This document shows positions 49,655 through 58,633 of a DNA stretch of 64,000 bases, piece after piece (positions within the stretch are counted from its first letter, which is position 1; the number at the start of each line of letters is the position of its first letter). The DNA lies in NCBI GenBank assembly GCA_033764055.1, contig JANRJI010000012.1, forward strand, positions 33,851 through 97,850, given 5' to 3'. The position numbers were made by a program, and so were the translations under genes. The notes under the pieces are model-generated. The model had not been told where the DNA came from. It saw only the letters and a list, made by a program, of their open reading frames with translations, and ran no database searches. The DNA comes from Ga0077555 sp033764055 (lineage in GTDB: Bacteria; Pseudomonadota; Alphaproteobacteria; Rhizobiales; Hyphomicrobiaceae).

Positions 49655-51937
49655 TCATTGCATCCAGCGCAGACGGATCGTCACGCGGTCGGCCCGGCCC
49701 TCGGCGTCCACGACCGAAATCTGAGCGAAGCCCACGCCCCGCGGCGTCCACGTCGCCTCGCGGCTGCCTGGCTCTGTCGCGACGGGCGTGCCGTCGACGA
49801 GCCAGGTAAGGGGAAGTGCGCCACCCTCGGCTTTCAGGACGATGTCCTCCCCACCAGCATCGGCCTCGAGCTCGGCCTTGTCGGGCGGAAATGCAATCAC
49901 GACGGCGGGCTCGCCAGTTGCCGTCGCATTGCCGCCGCTCTCATTGAAGCGGCGCAGCGTCGGCGGCAAGTCGCTGTTGCGGAGACGCAAAACGCCCGGA
50001 GGTGCAGAGGCAAGCGGTTGCGTCCGCTCGGCGAGCCGTCCGAAGGCGTCGAACAGCAGCGGCGCGGCTGCCGAGTGCCCGGTCAGCCCGGGAGACGGCG
50101 TGCCGTCGGCGCGACCGACCCACACGGCCACCGTGTAGCGGCCATCGAAGCCGGCTGCCCACGCATCGCGATAGCCGTAGGAGGTGCCGGTCTTGAAGGC
50201 GATGCGTTGTCCGCGCGCGCTGCCCGGCGGCGGCGCATCCTTGAGCGCGTCTGCGACATGCCATGCGGCCGCTCGAGACAGAACGCGCGCGTTCGGCTGC
50301 CTGCAGCCCGGCGATGAGCGACAGGGTCTCTCACCCGTCGAAGAGGGTGCGGACAGATGGTGCACGAGGGGTACGGCGTCGCCGCCCCGGGCCAGTGCCA
50401 CGTAGAGCTGTGTGAGCTCGCGCAAGGTCAGTCCCAAGCCGCCAAGGGCCACGGCCAGCGACGGCTCGGCGTTGTCCGGCAGGCGCGGCATGACGCCGGC
50501 ACGCCGGATGCGGCCGACGAGCCGCTTCGGGCCGACCTCCGCAAGCACCTTCACGGCTGGGATGTTGAGCGATAGTGCCAGCGCCTGACGGACGGACACC
50601 GTTCCGTGGAAATCCTCGTCGAAATTGGACGGCGCGTAGCGCCCGAACCGTGCCGGACGGTCCTCGATCAGCGTTTCCGGATGTGCGAGCCCACGCTCGA
50701 AAGCGAGCCCGTAAATGAACGGCTTCAATGTCGACCCGGGCGAGCGGACCGCTGCCGTCATGTCGTTTGCGCCGAGACGCCCCTCGTCCAAGTGACCCGC
50801 GGAGCCCACATAAGCGATGATCTCCCCGGTCTGGTGATGCACCGCGAGAATTGCCACCGATTGCCGTGGCCCGATGCGTGCTGCGTGCTCGCGCGCCAGC
50901 GTCTCGAGGGCGCTCTGCCTGTCGCGATCGACTGAAAGGCGGTGCACTCTCACGCTCGGCGCGCGCACCACCTCGGCCTCGGCGAGGTGCGGTGCCAGCT
51001 GAGGGAAGGGGCGCCGTGCCGTGGGCACCGGCTCGCGCCGCGCCTCGTCGGCCTCCGCACGCGTGATCGTTCCGGCTGCGACGGCACGGGCCAGAACCCG
51101 ATCCCGCGCGCGACGTGCGGCCTTTGCATCCCGGTCGGGGCGCCGCGCTGCCGGCGACTGCGGGATGGCGACCAGTAGCGCACGCTCGCCCACCGACAGA
51201 CGACGCGGCTCCTTGCCGAAATAGGCGAGCGAGGCCGCGCGAACTCCTTCCAGATTGCCCCCGAATGGGGCGAGCCTGAGATAGAGCGCCAGAATCTCGT
51301 CCTTCGAAAGCCGCCGCTCCAGCGCCAGCGCCAAGCCTGCCTGGCGCAGCTTCGCCATGATCGTACGGGGCTCGGGCTCCCCCACCAGACGCGCTACCTG
51401 CATGGTCAGCGTGGAGGCGCCCGACACGATCCGGCCGCTCGAGATCAGCTGTCCTGCGGCTCTGACCACCGCGAGCGGGTCGACCCCCGCATGGCTGCGA
51501 AAGCGACCATCCTCGTAGGCAATCAGCATATCGAGATAGCGGGGATCGACATCCGCCGTCGCCACCGGTAGTCGCCATCGTCCGTCGGTCGTGGTGAAGG
51601 CGCGCAACAGGCGTCCATCCCGATCGAGCACGGTCGTCGACACGACCTCCGCCGGCCCGAGGTCCACGGCAATTGACGCAACTTGATGTGCGCCGATCCC
51701 GAGAGAAAGTAGCAGCCCGAGGCAGCAGACACCGAGCGGCAGGAGGGCGCTGCGGCGAGGGTGAGCCGCAGTGCCGCGGGGACGCGCCGCTTGAGCTTGG
51801 AGCGTCTCCTTTGACTTTGCCCGTTGTGGAGAGCCGCCGTCGACGTCGGTTTTGAGACAGCTTGCCGCATCGGTGCAGGCGGCATGATGGCCGCCAGCCC
51901 CTCGTCGCTGGAGAACGTGCATCCGTCTTTCGCCCAT
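49655..51937 (-). CDS. pbpC: Penicillin-binding protein 1C
   Basis: 760 aa. One membrane helix (LLPLGVCCLGLLLSLGIGAH), then the glycosyltransferase domain with catalytic Glu142 in IAYEDGRFRSHAGVDPLAVV and GASTLTMQVARL. The transpeptidase domain has Ser402-x-x-Lys405 in SPGSTLKPFIYG, SLN in ALSLNIPAVKVL and KTGT in IAFKTGTSYGYRDAW. The C-terminal BiPBP domain (residues about 660-760) is intact. AGGAGG lies ten bases before the ATG. Located 14 bases after the A2M gene on the same strand, the standard pbpC-A2M pairing. Confidence 0.94.
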   Translation of the reverse strand: MGERRMHVLQRRGAGGHHAACTDAASCLKTDVDGGSPQRAKSKETLQAQAARPRGTAAHPRRSALLPLGVCCLGLLLSLGIGAHQVASIAVDLGPAEVVSTTVLDRDGRLLRAFTTTDGRWRLPVATADVDPRYLDMLIAYEDGRFRSHAGVDPLAVVRAAGQLISSGRIVSGASTLTMQVARLVGEPEPRTIMAKLRQAGLALALERRLSKDEILALYLRLAPFGGNLEGVRAASLAYFGKEPRRLSVGERALLVAIPQSPAARRPDRDAKAARRARDRVLARAVAAGTITRAEADEARREPVPTARRPFPQLAPHLAEAEVVRAPSVRVHRLSVDRDRQSALETLAREHAARIGPRQSVAILAVHHQTGEIIAYVGSAGHLDEGRLGANDMTAAVRSPGSTLKPFIYGLAFERGLAHPETLIEDRPARFGRYAPSNFDEDFHGTVSVRQALALSLNIPAVKVLAEVGPKRLVGRIRRAGVMPRLPDNAEPSLAVALGGLGLTLRELTQLYVALARGGDAVPLVHHLSAPSSTGERPCRSSPGCRQPNARVLSRAAAWHVADALKDAPPPGSARGQRIAFKTGTSYGYRDAWAAGFDGRYTVAVWVGRADGTPSPGLTGHSAAAPLLFDAFGRLAERTQPLASAPPGVLRLRNSDLPPTLRRFNESGGNATATGEPAVVIAFPPDKAELEADAGGEDIVLKAEGGALPLTWLVDGTPVATEPGSREATWTPRGVGFAQISVVDAEGRADRVTIRLRWMQ

Positions 51938-51951
51938 GAGCCGGCGGCCTC

Positions 51952-54900
51952 CTAACGGCTGCTGGTCACATCGAGGCGGCCACCGCCCGTGCGCGCAAAG
52001 CGCTCCGGCCGGTACATGTCCTCGACGGTGGCGGCCGGGTGCACATAGCTGCCGGGCGTGACGGCGCGGACGATGTAGGCAATGGTGGCCGCGACGGGCT
52101 GCGCGACGCCACCATTGCCGTTCCGGCCGTTGCCCTCGCCGAAGAACGAGAAGGCGGCCACGACCCGATCATCGCGGAAATCGGTATGCTGCGGCTCGCG
52201 GCTCCGCTTCAGCCACGGCAGCGTCTTTACGTCGCCACCGTCCACGAGACGGGGATTTTCCACCTCGAGACCCGCTGGCAGACGGTCGACGACGAGGACC
52301 CGGCCCCCGGCATCGGGCGACGTGACCGTCAGCACGGCGACGAGACGACTGTTCTGGCCGATCGACGAAGTGCCGCCGGTGGCGCTTGCCAAATCGACCT
52401 TCTGGCCGTCGAGAGTGAAGTAGGACCGTTCGATCGTGAAGCCGCGCGAGGTAGCCGGCTCGGGCGTGAGGGAGGCTCCCTCGACACTGATCACCGCATC
52501 TGTCGCGGCCTTGCCGTTATTGACGATGTCCACCGGCGTGTCGAGGTCCCGCAACCGGAAGCCGCGCGTCAGCTCTCCGGAGTGATCCTGTCCGCCAACA
52601 GCCAGTCGCGTCGACTTTGCCTCCTCGGCGAGTGCCCGCGCCGCGAGCAGCATCCACGCCTGCTCTTGCGTAGACGTGTGCTGGCGCCCTCGGAATGCTG
52701 CCGACAGCACCTGCGCCAGACCCGGCTGCCGGGACCTGATCGTCCCGGTCTCCACGGCGAGCGTCAGGACTGCTGCGCCATCGCGCACCAGCGAGCCGTA
52801 GTCCGACCTGGCGCCATCCAGTTTCTTGGCAGGGTCGCCCTCCAGCCCGGCCAGGGCTGCCGCAAAGGCCCGCCCTGCTCGCGCCTCATCGCCGATCATT
52901 GTGAGCGCGGCGCCGAGTTGGGCCTTGGCCAGCGGCGTCGCAAAGCGGTCGAGGCGAGCGTCGGCGTAGTAGCGCAGATCGCCCACCGGAGCGCGGCCGT
53001 TGCGGGCGAGAACATAGAGCGCATAAGCCCTGTCCTCCCCGCCCGTCTCGAAGTCCTGGGCATAAGCCAGGTGATTTGCCAATCGATCGAGCGCCTGCCC
53101 GAACGGCTCCGGCCGCACGGCGTAGCCCGCCTCTTTGGCCCGCGTCAGGAAATCCGTTACGTATGCCGTGAGCCACAGGTCGCCATCGGAAGGTCCCCAG
53201 CTGCCGAATGCGCCCGAGCCGTCCTGCATCTCGAGCACCCGGTCGATCGCTTGGGCGATGCGGGCCTTGATCTGCGCCTCTTCTGCGAGCCCGAGTCGCC
53301 GGGCCATGTCGTTGACGTAGAGGAGTGGCAGCGCTCGGCTCGTCGTCTGCTCGGCGCAGCCATAGGGGTACCGGTCGAGTTGGCCGAGCAGGCCCGCGAC
53401 GTCGAAGGCCGCCGTCGGTCCGACCGTCAGCGAGAGACGCGCTGACGACGGGATGAGATCGTGCATCAGATCCTTCGACAGGGACATCCTGGCTCCCGGT
53501 CCGAGCGTTGAAACCGTGGTCCGCCGGATGCCCGTCGCCGGGGGCTTGACGTCGAGCGCGATGCGGCGGCGAACGTCGATTCCCCCGGGGCCGGTCACGC
53601 GGATGTCGTACGTCGAGAGACCGAGAGCCTCCGGCTTCAATGGCACGGTCTCGCGGCGCCGCTCGGTCGCTTTGAGGCTCACCTCGTGTGGCGGCTGGCT
53701 CTGGCGCGAGCCGTTGGCCTCGCGGTCGATATCGATGCGATAGGCGCCATCGGCCCCCTCGATGTTGTGCACGTCGACCTCGAGGCGTGCGCTGTCGCCG
53801 AGCGTCAGGAAGCGCGGTGCCGCGACCGTCAGCGCAATTTTGTCGCGAACGATTACGTCGCGTGCCGCGGAGCCGACCTTCGCCGCGCTCCAGGCCACCG
53901 CCATGACTCTGACCTGACCGTTGAAATCAGGCATCGGAAAGTCGATCCTGGCGGTGCCGTCCGGTCCTACCCTGACAATCCCAGAGAACAGTGACAGTGG
54001 GGCCTCCACGGGCGGGCTACCCTCGGCGCTCATGCCGCCGTTGCCATCGCCGCCGGCGCGCAGGCGTCCCCGCTCCGCGCGCATGCCGTCGATCAGCCGG
54101 CCGTAGAGATCGCGCATCTCGACACCCAGTCGCCGCTGGGCATGGAGCCACTTCTGCGGGGCGGGTGCCTCGTACCGGGTGAGATTGAGGATGCCGACGT
54201 CGACGGCGGCAACGGTGACCCGTGCGTCCTCGCCAGGAGTGAGGCCCTCGATCCGTACCGGCACCGCGAGCGGTCGGCCGGGCAGCGCCGTCTCCGGCGT
54301 GTCGAGCTTGACCTCCAGCGTTCGCGAGCGAGTGTCCAGGCCGAGCCATGCGACGCCGACTGCGCGTGCCGGCATGCGCCGGGCGCCCTCATCGAGCGAG
54401 CGGTAGAGCGTCGCGGTCACGTAGACCCCAGGCAGCCAAGACTCGTCGACGGTCAGCGTGACCTCGGTGCCGCCCTTCGGCACTTCCACCTGGCGGGTGG
54501 CGAGCAGCCCGCCTGCCAGCACCGTCACCAGGGCGCGTCCAGCTTCTTTCGACGTAATCTTGAGCCGGGCCGTCTCGCCGGCCCGATAGGCGCCCTTGTC
54601 GAGCGCGACCTCGAGCACCTCCGGGCTTTCTGCCGACTCGCTCGGCTGCCAGCCAGCATTGAAAAGCACGCTCGTGCGCGCGCCGCCCGTCATGGTGACG
54701 TCGAGCCGGTAGCGGCCCCATTCGGGCTTGTAGGCGATTCGGATGGGCTTGCCGTCCGCGAGGTCGACGGTGCCGGTGGTCATGCGGCGTGTCGTCGTAA
54801 TGGGCTCGTAGCGCCACTCGCCCTCGTGCGAGTACCACTGCCAACGGCGGTCGAGGCGTACGATCTCCCATTTGAGGCTGCCCGCGGCGAGCTCCCTGCC

Positions 54901-57252
54901 GTCCGCGCCAAGGCCGATGACGTCGAACGCCGCCTCGTCGCCTTCGCCGACCTGATCGGCGGCGAATAGCGGCTTGACGCCGATGCGTGCCTCGCCTGGG
55001 TCGACCGCCAGCGTCGTACGGCGCTCGATGGCACGTCCGCCAGCCTCCCGAAGGCGCACGATCACATCCGCCTCGAGCGGTCTCGCGGTGCGCTTGAAGC
55101 GTGGCAGCGCGACGGCGATGGCAGCGGAGCCGTCGGCTGCCGTCACGCCGGGCGCTTCAAGGGATTCGCGAACTGCCAGAAACTTCTCGCTGTCGATGCC
55201 GAAGCGATAGCCGGGGAAGCCTGCGACATCGCCCTTGGCCGCGCGAACGAGAACCTCCCCCTCGAGACCGAGGCCTGCAGCCGGCGGGCCATACAGATAG
55301 CGGCTGGCGATGGCGATGCGTGCGGGCTCGTCCACCCGGATGCTCGCGGCCCCCGGCGTCAGCGTGAGCGCCAGGCGCTCGGGCACGAAATCCTCCACCA
55401 GAAACGCAGTCTCGGCGATGGGGGAGGATCTCGGATCCGCGTGGAGCTTTGCCCGCCAAGTGCCCGTCATGGAGCCCGACCCGAGGGCGAGCGCGAGCGT
55501 ACGTCCGCCGAGCCCCTGGTCGCCGAGCGGGATGCGTCGATGCTCCACTCCGTCCGGTCGGGAAACGATCAAAGTGGCTGGGATCGACGACGCCTCGCCG
55601 CGCGCCGTGCGCACCAAGCCGGTCAGGTGCACCGTCTCGCCGGGACGGTAAACGCCGCGCTCCGCAAAAAGGTAGGCATCTAGCGGACCAGGTGCTGTGC
55701 GCCCCTTGACGCCGCGATCCGCAAGATCGAATGCGGCGGTCGCGAGATCGAGCAGAGCGTAATCGCCCTTGCCTTCGGCGACCAGGAGACGCGGGCTCGC
55801 GCCTCCCTCGCCTTTGAGCAAGCCCGGATCGAAGCGGGCGTAGCCGTTGGCGTCCGTCGTTGCCGTGCCCAATACCTCGTTGTTGCGAGCGACCAGCCGG
55901 AGCTGAAGTCCGGTGGACGGGGCGGCCGTGGCGAGCGAGCGCGCGAATGCATGGAGACCGTCATCCCCGGACATCGCGGTCAGCCCCACATCGGAGACGA
56001 TGAACCATTGGAATGCCGTCGTCTGCTGAGAGTCGCCGCTCCTCGCCTCGACGGACGTCGCGACGATGTAGACGCCTGGCTCCAGCGTCCTCAGTGCCTC
56101 GGTCACGGGAATGGCAGTCGTCACGTCCTCGTTGAGCCGGTCGGCCACCTCGAGCGAGCCCTTCCATACGCGCCGGCCGCTCTTCTCGCGCACCTGCTCG
56201 AGATCCCAGCTCTCGATGCTTTTGAGGAAGCTTTCGCTCCCTGCCGCTAGCCCCAGTCCGCGATCGGCGATGCGGTACAACTCGACCGCGAGAGACTTTG
56301 TGTTGACCGTCGTGACCGGAATGCCCTGCTGGCCCCGGCTTGGCAGCACGTAGGCCCTGCCGGCCAGGCGCACCGACGGCTTCCTGTCACGCACGTAGAT
56401 GGCGATCTCCGACGATTTGCTCAGGGTTTCGCCGTTCTCCGCAGCAAGTCCGGCACGAACCTGCACGGCATAGCGCGCACCATGCTTCAGCCCGTCGAAG
56501 CAGAGCTGATTGCCCTCGCCCGTGAGGCTCTCGGGCTCCTTGCCGTCGATGACAGCGAATTTACCGAGATCGGCCGGCGGCATCACGGCGAGCCGCTCCG
56601 AGAGGTTGACGCAGAGCCGGGGCGCGGCGGCATCGGAGTCGACCTTGTAGTCGACGACCCGGAAGCCATGCTCGGCCCGGAGCATTTCCAGCGCCTCCTT
56701 GACCTCCTCGTTGGCGTCGAGCCCCACGCTGGCCTTCAGGGCCTCGATCGCGGGCCGCCACATCGAGCGGCGTTTCAGCGCTTCAGCCAGAACGGCGAGT
56801 GCCGCGGCCTTCTCCCGGCCCGTCGCCGCGGTTTCGTAAGCGCGCCAGGCAGCGCCGGCGCCGCTTGAGGGCAGGTCGTACCGCTCGGAGCTGCGGCTCG
56901 GATCTGGCGCCACGGCGAGGAAGGCCCGGGCGAGACCGAGCCAGGAGGCCGTGTCCTTAGGCGCGCCTGCCACGGCGAGCGACAGCGCTCGCACGGCGGC
57001 ACGCGGGTCGGATCCGTCTGCGAGCAGCTTGAGACCCGCATCCCGCTGCGCGCCGGCTGACCCAGCCCCGGCGCGCCGGCCGGCTTCGCTATCGCGGATC
57101 GCTTTGATTGCGAGGTCGAGACGCTCGGCGTCACGAGTGACGATCTGGTGGGAGAATGCAGGGGGCGGTTGCTGCGCGCGGACCTCTGGTGCCGAGGCCA
57201 GAAGAGCCAGGCCCAAGGCGGCCGGAAGGGCGACGCGCTGGAAAATGGTCAT
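51952..57252 (-). CDS. Bacterial alpha-2-macroglobulin family protein
   Basis: 1766 aa from ATG 57252. A signal peptide MTIFQRVALPAALGLALLAS ends APEVRAQ, with no lipobox Cys, so it is probably soluble in the periplasm. Macroglobulin domains run through the first 1100 residues (DAYLFAERGVYRPGETVHLT is the typical MG motif). The thioester motif Cys1299-Ala-Glu-Gln1302 is present in RYPYGCAEQTTSRALPLL, so the protease trap should work. The C-terminal thioester and receptor-like domains are complete (SYVHPAATVEDMYRPERFAR). It captures proteases that enter the periplasm and acts with PbpC on wall repair. Confidence 0.93.
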   Translation of the reverse strand: MTIFQRVALPAALGLALLASAPEVRAQQPPPAFSHQIVTRDAERLDLAIKAIRDSEAGRRAGAGSAGAQRDAGLKLLADGSDPRAAVRALSLAVAGAPKDTASWLGLARAFLAVAPDPSRSSERYDLPSSGAGAAWRAYETAATGREKAAALAVLAEALKRRSMWRPAIEALKASVGLDANEEVKEALEMLRAEHGFRVVDYKVDSDAAAPRLCVNLSERLAVMPPADLGKFAVIDGKEPESLTGEGNQLCFDGLKHGARYAVQVRAGLAAENGETLSKSSEIAIYVRDRKPSVRLAGRAYVLPSRGQQGIPVTTVNTKSLAVELYRIADRGLGLAAGSESFLKSIESWDLEQVREKSGRRVWKGSLEVADRLNEDVTTAIPVTEALRTLEPGVYIVATSVEARSGDSQQTTAFQWFIVSDVGLTAMSGDDGLHAFARSLATAAPSTGLQLRLVARNNEVLGTATTDANGYARFDPGLLKGEGGASPRLLVAEGKGDYALLDLATAAFDLADRGVKGRTAPGPLDAYLFAERGVYRPGETVHLTGLVRTARGEASSIPATLIVSRPDGVEHRRIPLGDQGLGGRTLALALGSGSMTGTWRAKLHADPRSSPIAETAFLVEDFVPERLALTLTPGAASIRVDEPARIAIASRYLYGPPAAGLGLEGEVLVRAAKGDVAGFPGYRFGIDSEKFLAVRESLEAPGVTAADGSAAIAVALPRFKRTARPLEADVIVRLREAGGRAIERRTTLAVDPGEARIGVKPLFAADQVGEGDEAAFDVIGLGADGRELAAGSLKWEIVRLDRRWQWYSHEGEWRYEPITTTRRMTTGTVDLADGKPIRIAYKPEWGRYRLDVTMTGGARTSVLFNAGWQPSESAESPEVLEVALDKGAYRAGETARLKITSKEAGRALVTVLAGGLLATRQVEVPKGGTEVTLTVDESWLPGVYVTATLYRSLDEGARRMPARAVGVAWLGLDTRSRTLEVKLDTPETALPGRPLAVPVRIEGLTPGEDARVTVAAVDVGILNLTRYEAPAPQKWLHAQRRLGVEMRDLYGRLIDGMRAERGRLRAGGDGNGGMSAEGSPPVEAPLSLFSGIVRVGPDGTARIDFPMPDFNGQVRVMAVAWSAAKVGSAARDVIVRDKIALTVAAPRFLTLGDSARLEVDVHNIEGADGAYRIDIDREANGSRQSQPPHEVSLKATERRRETVPLKPEALGLSTYDIRVTGPGGIDVRRRIALDVKPPATGIRRTTVSTLGPGARMSLSKDLMHDLIPSSARLSLTVGPTAAFDVAGLLGQLDRYPYGCAEQTTSRALPLLYVNDMARRLGLAEEAQIKARIAQAIDRVLEMQDGSGAFGSWGPSDGDLWLTAYVTDFLTRAKEAGYAVRPEPFGQALDRLANHLAYAQDFETGGEDRAYALYVLARNGRAPVGDLRYYADARLDRFATPLAKAQLGAALTMIGDEARAGRAFAAALAGLEGDPAKKLDGARSDYGSLVRDGAAVLTLAVETGTIRSRQPGLAQVLSAAFRGRQHTSTQEQAWMLLAARALAEEAKSTRLAVGGQDHSGELTRGFRLRDLDTPVDIVNNGKAATDAVISVEGASLTPEPATSRGFTIERSYFTLDGQKVDLASATGGTSSIGQNSRLVAVLTVTSPDAGGRVLVVDRLPAGLEVENPRLVDGGDVKTLPWLKRSREPQHTDFRDDRVVAAFSFFGEGNGRNGNGGVAQPVAATIAYIVRAVTPGSYVHPAATVEDMYRPERFARTGGGRLDVTSSR

Positions 57253-57518
57253 GGGGTTGTCCCGTGTAGGCGCGATGACAAGACGTCGTCCGACTGCAGC
57301 AGCCGGAAATTGACGCTTTCGAGGCATGCTCAGCATGTGACGAAGGTTCGAGCCGTGTTAGGTCTCCCTTAGGCGGGGTTCGGCATGGGGCGCGTCAACC
57401 GGCGACTTTCGGCAAGTCTTGGTCCACGGCTAGGTCAGCGGCGCTCGAGCGTGCTCGCCCGGCGAGTGCCGGGGAGCGAGCAGGCTGCCGACGATCCTCC
57501 GTCCGCTTGAGCCCGCCG
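57253..57518. other. Intergenic region between soxZ and the A2M gene
   Basis: 266 bases with no supported gene. Both neighbours are on the minus strand, so this region should hold the soxYZ transcript end and the promoter of the A2M-pbpC operon. No clear hairpin-plus-T terminator was found. Confidence 0.35.
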
Positions 57519-57845
57519 CTAAGCCACGACCTTCAAGCTGACCTTCTCGACGGTGATCGTATCGCCGTCCTCGGTCCAGGTGAGCGCGAGCTCGCCGGAA
57601 CGCTCGACCTTCATCGTGAACACGATGTAGGGGTTGGCCGAGGTGCCGGGATGCAGCTCCGCGCGGAACACCTCCCGTCCTTCGAACGTCGCGCGGAAGG
57701 CGTTGATTATCCTGCGCGGGATCGAAGCGCCGTCCTTGTCCTTACGCTGCCCCGTCTCCATGATGTGGCTGATCAGCGTCTTGATCTCGATGATCTCGCC
57801 CGGCTTGATGGTCTCCGGCAGCTTGACGCGTGGTCTCAGGCTCAT
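57519..57845 (-). CDS. soxZ: Thiosulfate oxidation carrier complex protein SoxZ
   Basis: 108 aa from ATG 57845. Opens MSLRPRVKLPETIKPGEIIE, then IKTLISHIMETGQRKDKDGA, RRIINAFRATFEGREVFRAE and PYIVFTMKVERSGELALTWT, the standard SoxZ beta sandwich. It pairs with SoxY, whose thiol carries the sulfur intermediate. Transcribed just after soxY (56 bases between). Confidence 0.95.
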   Translation of the reverse strand: MSLRPRVKLPETIKPGEIIEIKTLISHIMETGQRKDKDGASIPRRIINAFRATFEGREVFRAELHPGTSANPYIVFTMKVERSGELALTWTEDGDTITVEKVSLKVVA

Positions 57846-57901
57846 GTCGGGATCCGGGTTTTTGGCCCCGTGGGGCGACCATTCGATACGGGATGCTTGG
57901 G

Positions 57902-58390
57902 TCAGCCTCCACATCCGCCTATCGTGACTTTGACGGAGCGGCGGGCGACAATAAATTTGGCTGTCGACAGCTCTGCCAGGATCACCACCTCCTGCGTCTT
58001 GGCGAGGCGCATGCGGCTCGAGACATAGGCGCGGCCCGACAAGGGTGTGAAGTGGAACGACGCCACGTTCGGCAGGGGATTGGCTGACGCGAGGACGTGG
58101 ACGGCCTTGATATGGTCCGCCTCGGTCATGGGGCTGTCGATCGCGATTGCATAGGGGACTGTGTTGCCGTTTTCGGCGATCTCCGGCAGCTCGACTGTGA
58201 TTTTCCCCGGCTGGGGCTTCGCGTCGCCGAGAATCTTGTCGAGCGCCTGCTCCAGCGGCGACTGAGGTGTCGCCTTCGAGGGGTCGGCAGCCCCTGCAAC
58301 CTTTGCCAGACCGAGAACCGCAGCCGCCGCCCCCGCTCCGATCAACACGTCACGGCGGCAGATCGCGGCAATCACGCGGGTGTCGCCCAT
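57902..58390 (-). CDS. soxY: Thiosulfate oxidation carrier protein SoxY
   Basis: 162 aa from ATG 58390. Twin-arginine signal CRRDVLIGAGAAAAVLGLAK. The mature part contains KPQPGKITVELPEIAENGNT, VPYAIAIDSPMTEADHIKAV and ends VKVTIGGCGG; the swinging arm Gly-Gly-Cys-Gly-Gly (Cys160) is the sulfur-carrying thiol. In full Sox clusters it works with SoxXA, SoxB and SoxCD, none of which are in the window. Divergent from fadE with about 240 bases between. Confidence 0.95.
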   Translation of the reverse strand: MGDTRVIAAICRRDVLIGAGAAAAVLGLAKVAGAADPSKATPQSPLEQALDKILGDAKPQPGKITVELPEIAENGNTVPYAIAIDSPMTEADHIKAVHVLASANPLPNVASFHFTPLSGRAYVSSRMRLAKTQEVVILAELSTAKFIVARRSVKVTIGGCGG

Positions 58391-58633
58391 GTCCACTCCC
58401 TGACAGGCGTCGGCTTTTTGTGAATCATCCTCGTGCCAGGCACTCGCCAAGTCAAATGACGGATTCGAAATCATCGCGTCGAGCAACGGCACACTTAGCC
58501 TTATTTGGTGCTCGTCCCATTTCCCAGTCCCCGACGGCGCAGGCGCGATGTATAAGCGCAATGCGTCGTGGTCGCCTGCTGATGCGCAATCTCTGCCCTC
58601 CTCGACCGCGTCACTGCCGGGAGACAGCAAACG

